Source: Calendula officinalis (taxonomy: Eukaryota > Streptophyta > Magnoliopsida > Asterales > Asteraceae). Taken from it: 64,000 nucleotides of DNA. Numbering within the stretch: the stretch's first letter is position 1; every line of letters begins with the position of its first letter. Location: NCBI GenBank assembly GCA_963853835.1, contig OY970832.1:38286063-38350062 (forward strand), given 5' to 3'. Of the stretch, positions 48,361 through 62,200 are shown in pieces. The notes under the pieces were generated by a model. It was given only the letters and a program-made list of their open reading frames with translations. It was not told the origin of the DNA and ran no database searches. The translations under genes were made by a program, and so were the position numbers.

Positions 48361-49155
48361 TTGTGTGACAAAAGGTGCTATACTAAAACATTCATAACTT
48401 TCAGCTCGGGTGTCCGTTTCACGCCCACGAGTAACCAAAATAGGTGGTTCGTTCGTCACTGCCAAGAACAAGTTCGACCCGAACTCTTCACTGTTCCTGG
48501 CCCGAACTTCATTTTCGGCCCGAACTTCAACCTCGGCCCGAACTTCAACCTCGGCCCGAACTCCGACCTCGGCCCGAACATCAACCTCGGCCCGAACATC
48601 ATCCTCGGCCCGAACACCGAACTTCGGCCCGAACACCACTTCGGCCCGAAAACCACTTCGGCCCGAACATCCCACTTCGGCCCGAACACCACTTCGGCCC
48701 GAACATCCCACTTCGGCCCGAACACCACTTCGGCCCGAACATCCCTCTTCGGCCCGAACTCTTCAATATCCAAGATTGTGTGACAAAAAGGTGTTATACT
48801 AAAACATTCATAACTTTCAGCTCGGGTGTCCGTTTCACGCCCACGAGTAACCAAAATAACTGGTTCGTTCGTCACTGCCAAGGACAAGTTCGGCCCGAAC
48901 TCTTCACTGTTCCCGGCCCGAACTTCATTTTCGGCCCGAACTTCAACCTCGGCCCGAACTTCAAACTCGGCCCGAACTCCGACCACGGCCCGAACTTCAA
49001 CCTCGGCCCGAACATCATCCTCGGCCCGAACACCGAACTTCGGCCCGAACACCACTTCGGCCCGAACACCACTTCGGCCCGAACATCCCACTTCGGTCCG
49101 AACACCACTTCGGCCCGAGCATCCCTCTTCGGCCCGAACTCTTCAATATCCAAGA
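48361..49155. repeat. A+E pair, 795 bp, copy 2
   Basis: A at 48361 (415) and E at 48776 (380). It matches copy 1 at an offset of 795 bp. Differences include GGTGTTATAC in the E core and TTCAAACTCGG and CCGACCACGG in its array. Confidence 0.9.
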
Positions 49156-51281
49156 TTGTGTGACAAAAGGTGCTATACTAAAACATTCATAACTTTCAGC
49201 TCGGGTGTCCGTTTCACGCCCACGAGTAACCAAAATAGCTGGTTCGTTCGTCACTGCCAAGAACAAGTTCGGCCCGAACTCTTCACTGTTCCCGGCCCGA
49301 ACTTCATATTCGGCCCGAACTTCAACCTCGGCCCGAACTTCAACCTCGGTCCGAACTCCGACCTCGGCCCGAACATCAACCTCGGCCCGAACATCATCCT
49401 CGGCCCGAACACCGAACTTCGGCCTGAACACCACTTCGGCCCGAAATCCCACTTCGGCCCGAACACCACTTCGGCCCGAACATCCCTCTTCGGCCCGAAC
49501 TTCAACCTCGGCCCGAACTCCGACCTCAGCCCGAACATCAACCTCGGCCCGAACATCATCCTCGGCCCGAACACCGAACTTCGGCCCGAACACCACTTCG
49601 GCCCGAACACCACTTCGGCCCGAACATCCCACTTCGGCCCGAACATCCCACTTCGGCCCGAACACCACTTCGGCCCGAACATCCCTCTTCGGCTCGAACT
49701 CTTCAATATCCAAGATTGTGTGACAAAAGGTGCTATACTAAAACATTCATAAATTTCAGCTCGGGTGTCCGTTTCACGCCCACGAGTAACCAAAATAGGT
49801 GGTTCGTTCGTCACTGCCAAGAACAAGTTCGACCCGAACTCTTCAATGTTCCTGGCTCGAACTTCATTTTCGGCCCGAACTTCAACCTCGACCCGAACTT
49901 CAACCTCGGCCCGAACTCCGACCTCGGCCCGAACATAAACCTCGGCCCGAACATCATCCTCGGCCCGAACACCGAACTTCGGCCCGAACACCACTTCGGC
50001 CCGAACACCACTTCGGCTCGAACATCCCACTTCGGCCCGAACACCACTTCGGCCCGAACATCCCACTTCGGCCCGAACACCACTTCGGCCCGAACATCCC
50101 TCTTCGGCCCGAACTCTTCAATATCCAAGATTGTGTGACAAAAGGTGCTATACTAAAACATTCATAACTTTCAGCTCGGGTGTCCGTTTCACGCCCACGA
50201 GTAACCAAAATAGATGGTTCGTTCGTCACTGCCAAGAACAAGTTCGGCCGAACTCTTCAGTGTTCGCGGCCCGAACTTCATTTTCGGCCCAAACTTCAAC
50301 CTCGGCCCGAATTCCGACCTCGTCCCGAACTTCAACCTCGGCCCGAACATCATCCTCGGCCCGAACACCGAACTTCGGCCTGAACACCACTTCGGCCCGA
50401 ACATCCCACTTCGGCCCGAACACCACTTCGGCCCGAACATCCCTCTTCGGCCCGAACTTCAACCTCGGCCCGAACTCCGACCTCGGCCCGAACATCAACC
50501 TCGGCCCGAACATCATCCTCGGCCCGAACACCGAACTTCGGCCCGAACACTACTTCGTCCCGAACACCACTTCGGCCCGAACATCCCACTTCGGCCCGAA
50601 ACCACTTCGGCCCGAAACCACTTCGGCCCGAACATCCCTCTTCGGCCCGAACTCTTCAATATCCAAGATTGTGTGACAAAAGGTGCTATACTAAAATATT
50701 CATAACTTTTAGCTCGGGTGTCCGTTTCACGCCCACGAGTAACCAAAATAGCTGGTTCGTTCGTCACTGCCAAGAACAAGTTCGGCCCGAACTCTTCACT
50801 GTTCCCGGCCCGAACTTCATTTTCGGCCCGAACTTCAACCTCGGCCCGAACTCCGACCTCGGCCCGAACTCCGACCTCGGCCCGAACATCAACCTCGGCC
50901 CGAACATCATCCTCGCCCCGAACACCGAACTTCGGCCTGAACACCACTTCGGCCCGAACATCCCACTTCGGCCCGAACACCACTTCGGCCCGAACATCCC
51001 TCTTCGGCCCGAACTTCAACCTCGGCCCGAACTCCGACCTTGGCCCGAACATCAACCTCGGCCCGAACATCATCCTCGGCCCGAACATCAACTTCGGCCC
51101 GAACACCACATCGGCCCGAACACCGAACTTCGGCCCGAACACCACTTCGGCCCGAACACCACTTCGGCCCGAACATCCCACTTCGGCCCGAACACCACTT
51201 CGGCCCGAACATCCCACTTCGGCCCGAACACCACTTCGGCCCGAACATCCCTCTTCGGCCCGGACTCTTCAATATCCAAGA
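49156..51281. repeat. B'-A-G-B' block
   Basis: B' at 49156 (560), A at 49716 (415), G at 50131 (538) and B' at 50669 (613). G has CGGCCGAACTCTTCAGTGTTCGCGG. Near 50600 it holds two decamers followed by ACCACTT with one base lost. A-G adjacency recurs in the 4.1-kb unit downstream. The B' at 50669 has unusual ATCAACTT and ACCACAT tails around 51090-51112. Confidence 0.82.
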
Positions 51282-54200
51282 TTGTGTGACAAAAGGTGCT
51301 ATACTAAAACATTCATAACTTTCAGCTCGGGTGTCCGTTTCACGCCCACGAGTAACCAAAATAGGTGGTTCGTTCGTCACTGCCAAGAACAAGTTCGACC
51401 CGAACTCTTCACTGTTCCTGGCCCGAACTTCATTTTCGGCCCGAACTTCAACCTCGGCCCGAACTTCAACCTCGGCCCGAACTCCGACCTCGGCCCGAAC
51501 ATCAACCTCGGCCCGAACATCATCCTCGGCCCGAACACCGAACTTCGGCCCGAACACCACTTCGGCCCGAAAACCACTTCGGCCCGAACATCCCACTTCG
51601 GCCCGAACACCACTTCGGCCCGAACATCCCACTTCGGCCCGAACACCACTTCGGCCCGAACATCCCTCTTCGGCCCGAACTCTTCAATATCCAAGATTGT
51701 GTGACAAAAAGGTGCTATACTAAAACATTCATAACTTTCAGCTCGGGTGTCCGTTTCACGCCCACGAGTAACCAAAATAACTGGTTCGTTCGTCACTGCC
51801 AAGGACAAGTTCGGCCCGAACTCTTCACTGTTCCCGGCCCGAACTTCATTTTCGGCCCGAACTTCAACCTCGGCCCGAACTTCAACCTCGGCCCGAACTC
51901 CGACCTCGGCCCGAACTCCGACCTCGACCCGAACATCATCCTCGGCCCGAACACCGAACTTCGGCCTGAACACCACTTCGGCCCGAACATCCCACTTCGG
52001 CCCGAACACCACTTCGGCCCGAACATCCCTCTTCGGTCCGAACTTCAACCTCGGCCCGAACTCCGACCTCGGCCCGAACATCAACCTCGGCCCGAACATC
52101 ATCCTCGGCCCGAACACCGAACTTCGGCCCGAACACCACTTCGGCCCGAACACCACTTCGGCCCGAACATCCCACTTCGGCCCGAACACCACTTCGGCCC
52201 GAACATCCCTCTTCGGCTCGAACTCTTCAATATCCAAGATTGTGTGACAAAAGGTGCTATACTAAAACATTCATAAATTTCAGCTCGGGTGTCCGTTTCA
52301 CGCCCACGAGTAACCAAAATAGGTGGTTCGTTCGTCACTGCCAAGAACAAGTTCGACCCGAACTCTTCACTGTTCCTGGCCCGAACTTCATTTTCGGCCC
52401 GAACTTCAACCTCGGCCCGAACTTCAACCTCGGCCCGAACTCCGACCTCGGCCCGAACATCATTCTCGGCCCGAACATCATCCTTCGGCCCGAACACCAC
52501 TTCGGCCCGAAAACCACTTCGGCCCGAACATCCCACTTCGGCCCGAACACCACTTCGGCCCGAACATCCCACTTCGGCCCGAACACCACTTCGGCCCGAA
52601 CATCCCTCTTCGGCCCGAACTCTTCAATATCCAAGATTGTGTGACAAAAGGTGCTATACTAAAACATTCATAACTTTCAGCTCGGGTGTCCGTTTCACGC
52701 CACGAGTAACCAAAATAGGTGGTTCGTTCGTCACTGCCAAGAACAAGTTCGACCCGAACTCTTCACTGTTCCTGGCCCGAACTTCATTTTCGGCCCGAAC
52801 TTCAACCTCGGCCCGAACTTCAACCTCGGCCCGAACTCCGACCTCGGCCCGAACATCAACCTCGGCCCGAACATCATCCTCGGCCCGAACACCGAACTTC
52901 GGCCCGAACACCACTTCGGCCCGAACACCACTTCGGCCCGAACATCCCACTTCGGCCCGAACACCACTTCGGCCCGAACATCCCTCTTCGGCCCGAACTC
53001 TTCAATATCCAAGATTGTGTGACAAAAAGGTGCTATACTAAAACATTCATAACTTTCAGCTCGGGTGTCCGTTTCGCGCCCACGAGTAACCAAAATAACT
53101 GGTTCGTTCGTCACTGCCAAGGACAAGTTCGGCCCGAACTCTTCACTGTTCCCGGCCCGAACGTCATTTTCGGCTCGAACTTCAACCTCGGCCCGAACTT
53201 CAACCTCGGCCCGAACTCCGACCTCGGCCCGAACTCCGACCTCGGCCCGAACTCCGACCTCGGCCCGAACATCATCCTCGGCCCGAACACCGAACTTCGG
53301 CCCGAACACCACTTCGGCCCGAACACCACTTCGGCCCGAACATCCCACTTCGGTCCGAACACCACTTCGGCCCGATCATCCCTCTTCGGCCCGAACTCTT
53401 CAATATCCAAGATTGTGTGACAAAAGGTGCTATACTAAAACATTCATAACTTTCAGCTCGGGTGTCCGTTTCACGCCCACGAGTAACCAAAATAGCTGGT
53501 TCGTTCGTCACTGCCAAGAACAAGTTCGGCCCGAACTCTTCACTGTTCCCGGCCCGAACTTCATATTCGGCCCGAACTTCAACCTCGGCCCGAACTTCAA
53601 CCTCGGTCCGAACTCCGACCTCGGCCCGAACATCAACCTCGGCCCGAACATCATCCTCGGCCCGAACACCGAACTTCGGCCTGAACACCACTTCGGCCCG
53701 AACATCCCACTTCGGCCCGAACACCACTTCGGCCCGAACATCCCTCTTCGGCCCGAACTTCAACCTCGGCCCGAACTCCGACCTCGGCCCGAACATCAAC
53801 CTCGGCCCGAACATCATCCTCGGCCCGAACACCGAACTTCGGCCCGAACACCACTTCGGCCCGAACACCACTTCGGCCCGAACATCCCACTTCGGCCCGA
53901 ACAACACTTCGGCCCGAACATCCCTCTTCGGCTCGAACTCTTCAATATCCAAGATTGTGTGACAAAAGGTGCTATACTAAAACATTCATAAATTTCAGCT
54001 CGGGTGTCCGTTTCACGCCCACGAGTAACCAAAATAGGTGGTTCGTTCGTCACTGCCAAGAACAAGTTCGACCCGAACTCTTCACTGTTCCTGGCCCGAA
54101 CTTCATTTTCGGCCCGAACTTCAACCTCGGCCCGAACTTCAACCTCGGCCCGAACTCCGACCTCGGCCCGAACATCAACCTCGGCCCGAACATCATCCTC

Positions 54201-55126
54201 GGCCCGAACACCGAACTTCGGCCCGAACACCACTTCGGCCCGAAAACCACTTCGGCCCGAACATCCCACTTCGGCCCGAACACCACTTCGGCCCGAACAT
54301 CCCACTTCGGCCCGAACACCACTTCGGCCCGAACATCCCTCTTCGGCCCGAACTCTTCAATATCCAAGATTGTGTGACAAAAGGTGCTATACTAAAACAT
54401 TCATAACTTTCAGCTCGGGTGTCCGTTTCACGCCACGAGTAACCAAAATAGGTGGTTCGTTCGTCACTGCCAAGACCAAGTTCGACCCGAACTCTTCACT
54501 GTTCCCGGCCCGAACTTCATTTTCGGCCCGAACTTCAACCTCGGCCCGAACTTCAACCTCGGCCCGAACTCCGACCTCGGCCCGAACTCCGACCTCGGCC
54601 CGAACATCATCCTCGGCCCGAACACCGAACTTCGGCCCGAACACTACTTCGGCCCGAACACCACTTCGGCCCGAACATCCCACTTCGGTCCGAACACCAC
54701 TTCGGCCCGATCATCCCTCTTCGGCCCGAACTCTTCAATATCCAAGATTGTGTGACAAAAGGTGCTATACTAAAACATTCATAAATTTCAGCTCGGGTGT
54801 CCGTTTCACGCCCACGAGTAACCAAAATAGGTGGTTCGTTCGTCACTGCCAAGAACAAGTTCGACCCGAACTCTTCACTGTTCCTGGCCCGAACTTCATT
54901 TTCGGCCCGAACTTCAACCTCGGCCCAAACTTCAACCTCGGCCCGAACTCCGATCTCGGCCCGAACATCAACCTCGGCCCGAACATCATCCTCGGCCCGA
55001 ACACCGAACTTCGGCCCGAACACCACTTCGGCCCGAAAACCACTTCGGCCCGAACATCCCACTTCGGCCCGAACACCACTTCGGCCCGAACATCCCTCTT
55101 CGGCCCGAACTCTTCAATATCCAAGA
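51282..55126. repeat. Nine monomers rich in A and E classes
   Basis: A 51282 (415), E core with B' array 51697 (543), A 52240 (397), A' 52637 (378; CACGCCACGAG, one C lost), E 53015 (398), B' 53413 (542), A 53955 (415), A'/E hybrid 54370 (378) and A 54748 (379). The 51697 monomer joins an E core (five A, AATAACTGG) to a B' double array. The 54370 monomer joins an A' core to an E-type array with two TCCGACCT tails and CCCGATCATCC. Confidence 0.82.
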
Positions 55127-58100
55127 TTGTGTGACAAAAAGGTGCTATACTAAAACATTCATAACTTTCAGCTCGGGTGTCCGTTTCACGCCCACGAGTA
55201 ACCAAAATAACTGGTTCGTTCGTCACTGCCAAGGACAAGTTCGGCCCGAACTCTTCACTGTTCCCGGCCCGAACTTCATTTTCGGCCCGAACTTCAACCT
55301 CGGCCCGAACTTCAACCTCGGCCCGAACTCCGATCTCGGCCCGAACTCCGACCTCGGCCCGAACATCATCCTCGGCCCGAACACCGAACTTCGGCCCGAA
55401 CACCACTTCGGCCCGAACACCACTTCGGCCCGAACATCCCACTTCGGTCCGAACACCACTTCGGCCCGAACATCCCTCTTCGGCCCGAACTCTTCAATAT
55501 CCAAGATTGTGTGACAAAAGGTGCTATACTAAAACATTCATAACTTTCAGCTCGGGTGTCCGTTTCACGCCCACGAGTAACCAAAATAGCTGGTTCGTTC
55601 GTCACTGCCAAGAACAAGTTCGGCCCGAACTCTTCACTGTTCCCGGCCCGAACTTCATATTCGGCCCGAACTTCAACCTCGGCCCGAACTTCAACCTCGG
55701 CCCGAACTTCAACCTCGGTCCGAACTCCGACCTCGGCCCGAACATCAACCTCGGCCCGAACATCATCCTCGGCCCGAACACCGAACTTCGGCCTGAACAC
55801 CACTTCAGCCCGAACATCCCACTTCGGCCCGAACACCACTTCGGCCCGAACATCCCTCTTCGGCCCGAACTTCAACCTCGGCCCGAACTCCGACCTCGGC
55901 CCGAACATCAACCTCGGCCCGAACATCATCCTCGGCCCGAACACCGAACTTCGGCCCGAACACCACTTCGGCCCGAACACCACTTCGGCCCGAACATCCC
56001 ACTTCGGCCCGAACACCACTTCGGCCCGAACATCTCACTTCGGTCCGAACACCACTTCGGCCCGAACATCCCTCTTCGGCCCGAACTCTTCAATATCCAA
56101 GATTGTGTGACAAAAGGTGCTATACTAAAACATTCATAACTTTCAGCTCGGGTGTCCGTTTCACGCCCACGAGTAACCAAAATAGCTGGTTCGTTCGTCA
56201 CTGCCAAGAACAAGTTCGGCCCGAACTCTTCACTGTTCCCGGCCCGAACTTCATATTCGGCCCGAACTTCAACCTCGGCCCGAACTTCAACCTCGGCCCG
56301 AACTTCAACCTCGGTCCGAACTCCGACCTCGGCCCGAACATCAACCTCGGCCCGAACATCATCCTCGGCCCGAACACCGAACTTCGGCCTGAACACCACT
56401 TCGGCCCGAACATCCCACTTCGGCCCGAACACCACTTCGGCCCGAACATCCCTCTTCGGCCCGAACTTCAACCTCGGCCCGAACTCCGACCTCGGCCCGA
56501 ACATCAACCTCGGCCCGAACATCATCCTCGGCCCGAACACCGAACTTCGGCCCGAACACCACTTCGGCCCGAACACCACTTCGGCCCGAACATCTCACTT
56601 CGGCCCGAACACCACTTCGGCCCGAACATCCCTCTTCGGCTCGAACTCTTCAATATCCAAGATTGTGTGACAAAAGGTGCTATACTAAAACATTCATAAA
56701 TTTCAGCTCGGGTGTCCGTTTCACGCCCACGAGTAACCAAAATAGGTGGTTCGTTCGTCACTGCCAAGAACAAGTTCGACCCGAACTCTTCACTGTTCCT
56801 GGCCCGAACTTCAACCTCGGCCCGAACTTCAACCTCGGCCCGAACATCATCCTCGGCCCGAACATCAACCTCGGCCCGAACATAAACCTCGGCCCGAACA
56901 TCATCCTCGGCCCGAACACCGAACTTCGGCCCGAACACCACTTCGGCCCGAACACCACTTCGGCTCGAACATCCCACTTCGGCCCGAACACCACTTCGGC
57001 CCGAACATCCCACTTCGGCCCGAACACCACTTCGGCCCGAACATCCCTCTTCGGCCCGAACTCTTCAATATCCAAGATTGTGTGACAAAAGGTGCTATAC
57101 TAAAACATTCATAACTTTCAGGTCGGCTGTCCGTTTCACGCCCACGGGTAACCAAAATAGATGGTTCGTTCGTCACTGCCAAGAACAAGTTCGGCCGAAC
57201 TCTTCAGTCTTCGCGGCCCGATCTTCATTTTCGGCCCGAACTTCAACCTCAGCCCGAATTCCGACCTCGTCCCGAACTTCAACCTCGGCCCGAACATCAT
57301 CCTCGGCCCGAACACCGAACTTCGGCCTGAACACCACTTCGGCCCGAACATCCCACTTCGGCCCGAACACCACTTCGGCCCGAACATCCCTCTTCGGCCC
57401 GAACTTCAACCTCGGCCCGAACTCCGACCTCGGCCCGAACATCAACCTCGGCCCGAACATCATCCTCGGCCCGAACACCGAACTTCGGCCCGAACACTAC
57501 TTCGTCCCGAACACCACTTCGGCCCGAACATCCCACTTCGGCCCGAACATCCCTCTTCGGCCCGAACATCCCACTTCGGCCCGAACATCCCACTTCGGCC
57601 CGAACACCACTTCGGCCCGAACATCCCTCTTCGGCCCGAACTCTTCAATATCCAAGATTGTGTGACAAAAGGTGCTATACTAAAACATTCATAACTTTCA
57701 GCTCGGGTGTCCGTTTCACGCCCACGAGTAACCAAAATAGCTGGTTCGTTCGTCACTGCCAAGAAAAAGTTCGGCTCGAACTCTTCACTGTTCCCGGCCC
57801 GAACTTCATTTTCGGCCCGAACTTCAACCTCGGCCCGAACTTCAACCTCGGCCCGAACACCGACCTCGGCCCGAACTTCAACCTCGGCCCGAACTCCGAC
57901 CTCAGCCCGAACTTCAACCTCGGCCCGAACATCATCCTCGGCCCGAACACCGAACTTCGGCCCGAACACCACTTCGGCCCGAACACCACTTCGGCCCGAA
58001 CATCCCATTTCGGCCCGAACACCATTTCGGCCCGAACATCCCTGTTCGGCCCGAACTCTTCAATATCCAATATTGTGTGACAAAAGGTGCTATACTAAAA

Positions 58101-59262
58101 CATTCATAACTTTCAGCTCGGGTGTCCGTTTCAAGCCCACGAGTAACCAAAATAGCTGGTTCGTTCGTCACTGCCAAGAACAAGTTCGGCCAGAACTCTT
58201 CAGTGTTCCCGGCCCGAACTTCATTTTCGGCCCGAACTTCAACCTCGGCCCGAACTTCAACCTCGGCCCGAACTCCGACCTCGGCCCGAACTTCAACCTC
58301 GGCCCGAACATCATCCTCAGCCCGAACACCGAACTTCGGCCCGAACACCACTTCGGCCCGAACACCACTTCGGCCCGAACATCCCACTTCGGCCCGAACA
58401 CCACTTCGGCCCGAACATCCCTCTTCGGCCCGAACTCTTCAATATCCAAAATTGTGTGACTATAGGTGCTATACTAAAACATTCATAACTTTCAGCTCGG
58501 GTGTGCGTTTCACGCCCACGAGTAACGAAAATAGCTGGTTCGTTCGTCACTGCCAAGAACAAGTTCGGCCCGAACTCTTCACTGTTCCCGGCCCGAACTT
58601 CATTTTTGGGCCGAACTTCAACCTCGGCCCGAACTCCGACCTCGGCCCGAACTTCAACCTCGGCCCGAACTTCAACCTCGGCCCGAACTCCGACCTCGGC
58701 CCGAACTTCAACCTCGGCCCGAACATCATCATCGGCCCGAACACCACTTCGGCCCGAACACCACTTCGGCCCGAACATCCCACTTCGGCCCGAACACCAC
58801 TGCGGCCCGAACATCCCTCTTCGGCCCTAACTCTTCAATATCCAAGATTGTGTGACAAAAAGTGCAATACTAAAACATTCATAACTTTCAGCTCGGGTGA
58901 CCGTTTCAAGCCCACGAGTAACCAAAATAGCTGGTTCATTCGTCACTGCCAAGAACAAGTTCGGCCCGAACTCTTCACTGTTCCCGGCCCGAACTTCATT
59001 TTCGGCCCGCACTTCCACCTCGTCCCGAACTTCAACCTCGGCCCGAACTCCGACCTCGACCCGAACTCCAACCTCGGCCCGAACATCATCCTCGGCCCGA
59101 ACACCGAACTTCGGCCCGAACACCACTTCGGCCCGAAAACCACTTCGGCCCGAACATCCCACTTCGGCCCGAACACCACTTCGGCCCGAACATCCCACTT
59201 CGGCCCGAACACCACTTCGGCCCGAACATCCCTCTTCGGCCCGAACTCTTCAATATCCAAGA
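55127..59262. repeat. Nine-monomer HOR unit, 4136 bp, copy 1
   Basis: E 55127 (380), B' 55507 (596), B' 56103 (560), A 56663 (415), G 57078 (580), H 57658 (415; AAGAAAAAGTTCGGCTCG), I 58073 (379; TTTCAAGCCC, CGGCCAGAAC), J 58452 (396; GACTATAGG, GTGTGCG, TAACGAAAATAGC) and K 58848 (415; CAAAAAGTGC, GGGTGACCG, GGTTCATTCG). The next copy starts at 59263 with the same order of these distinctive variants. Confidence 0.9.
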
Positions 59263-62200
59263 TTGTGTGACAAAAAGGTGCTATACTAAAACATTCATAA
59301 CTTTCAGCTCGGGTGTCCGTTTCACGCCCACGAGTAACCAAAATAACTGGTTCGTTCGTCACTGCCAAGGACAAGTTCGGCCCGAACTCTTCACTGTTCC
59401 CGGCCCGAACTTCATTTTCGGCCCGAACTTCAACCTCGTCCCGAACTTCAACCTCGGCCCGAACTCCGATCTCGGCCCGAACTCCGACCTCGGCCCGAAC
59501 ATCATCCTCGGCCCGAACACCGAACTTCGGCCCGAACACCACTTCGGCCCGAACACCACTTCGGCCCGAACATCCCACTTCGGTCCGAACACCACTTCGG
59601 CCCGAACATCCCTCTTCGGCCCGAACTCTTCAATATCCAAGATTGTGTGACAAAAGGTGCTATACTAAAACATTCATAACTTTCAGCTCGGGTGTCCGTT
59701 TCACGCCCACGAGTAACCAAAATAGCTGGTTCGTTCGTCACTGCCAAGAACAAGTTCGGCCCGAACTCTTCACTGTTCCCGGCCCGAACTTCATATTCGG
59801 CCCGAACTTCAACCTCGGCCCGAACTTCAACCTCGGCCCGAACTTCAACCTCGGTCCGAACTCCGACCTCGGCCCGAACATCAACCTCGGCCCTAACATC
59901 ATCCTCGGCCCGAACACCGAACTTCAGCCTGAACACCACTTCGGCCCGAACATCCCACTTCGGCCCGAACACCACTTCGGCCCGAACATCCCTCTTCGGC
60001 CCGAACTTCAACCTCGGCCCGAACTCCGACCTCGGCCCGAACATCAACCTCGGCCCGAACATCATCCTCGGCCCGAACACCGAACTTCGGCCCGAACACC
60101 ACTTCGGCCCGAACACCACTTCGGCCCGAACATCCCACTTCGGCCCGAACACCACTTCGGCCCGAACATCTCACTTCGGTCCGAACACCACTTCGGCCCG
60201 AACATCCCTCTTCGGCCCGAACTCTTCAATATCCAAGATTGTGTGACAAAAGGTGCTATACTAAAACATTCATAACTTTCAGCTCGGGTGTCCGTTTCAC
60301 GCCCACGAGTAACCAAAATAGCTGGTTCGTTCGTCACTGCCAAGAACAAGTTCGGCCCGGACTCTTCACTGTTCCCGACCCGAACTTCATATTCGGCCCG
60401 AACTTCAACCTCGGCCCGAACTTCAACCTCGGCCCGAACTTCAACCTCGGTCCGAACTCCGACCTCGGCCCGAACATCAACCTCGGCCCGAACATCATCC
60501 TCGGCCCGAACACCGAACTTCGGCCTGAACACCACTTCGGCCCGAACATCCCACTTCGGCCCGAACACCACTTCGGCCCGAACATCCCTCTTCGGCCCGA
60601 ACTTCAACCTCGGCCCGAACTCCGACCTCGGCCCGAACATCAACCTCGGCCCGAACATCATCCTCGGCCCGAACACCGAACTTCGGCCCGAACACCACTT
60701 CGGCCGAACACCACTTCGGCCCGAACATCTCACTTCGGCCCGAACACCACTTCGGCCCGAACATCCCTCTTCGGCTCGAACTCTTCAATATCCAAGATTG
60801 TGTGACAAAAGGTGCTATACTAAAACATTCATAAATTTCAGCTCGGGTGTCCGTTTCACGCCCACGAGTAACCAAAATAGGTGGTTCGTTCGTCACTGCC
60901 AAGAACAAGTTCGACCCGAACTCTTCACTGTTCCTGGCCCGAACTTCAACCTCGGCCCGAACATCATCCTCGGCCCGAACATCAACCTCGGCCCGAACAT
61001 AAACCTCGGCCCGAACATCATCCTCGGCCCGAACACCACTTCGGCCCGAACACCACTTCGGCTCGAACATCCCACTTCGGCCCGAACACCACTTCGGCCC
61101 GAACATCCCACTTCGGCCCGAACACCACTTCGGCCCGAACATCCCTCTTCGGCCCGAACTCTTCAATATCCAAGATTGTGTGACAAAAGGTGCTATACTA
61201 AAACATTCATAACTTTCAGGTCGGCTGTCCGTTTCACGCCCACGGGTAACCAAAATAGATGGTTCGTTCGTCACTGCCAAGAACAAGTTCGGCCGAACTC
61301 TTCAGTCTTCGCGGCCCGATCTTCATTTTCGGCCCGAACTTCAACCTCGGCCCGAATTCCGACCTCGTCCCGAACTTCAACCTCGGCCCGAACATCATCC
61401 TCGGCCCGAACACCGAACTTCGGCCTGAACACCACTTCGGCCCGAACATCCCACTTCGGCCCGAACACCACTTCGGCCTGAACATCCCTCTTCGGCCCGA
61501 ACTTCAACCTCGGCCCGAACTCCGACCTCGGCCCGAACATCAACCTCGGCCCGAACATCATCCTCGGCCCGAACACCGAACTTCGGCCCGAACACTACTT
61601 CGTCCCGAACACCACTTCGGCCCGAACATCCCACTTCGGCCCGAACATCCCTCTTCGGCCCGAACATCCCACTTCGGCCCGAACATCCCACTTCGGCCCG
61701 AACACCACTTCGGCCCGAACATCCCTCTTCGGCCCGAACTCTTCAGTATCCAAGATTGTGTGACAAAAGGTGCTATACTAAAACATTCATAACTTTCAGC
61801 TCGGGTGTCCGTTTCACGCCCATGAGTAACCAAAATAGCTGGTTCGTTCGTCACTGCCAAGAAAAAGTTCGGCTCGAACTCTTCACTGTTCCCGGCCCGA
61901 ACTTCATTTTCGGCCCGAACTTCAACCTCGGCCCGAACTTCAACCTCGGCCCGAACACCGACCTCGGCCCGAACTTCAACCTCGGCCCGAACTCCGACCT
62001 CAGCCCGAACTTCAACCTCGGCCCGAACATCATCCTCGGCCCGAACACCGAACTTCGGCCCGAACACCACTTCGGCCCGAACACCACTTCGGCCCGAACA
62101 TCCCATTTCGGCCCGAACACCATTTCGGCCCGAACATCCCTGTTCGGCCCGAACTCTTCAATATCCAATATTGTGTGACAAAAGGTGCTATACTAAAACA

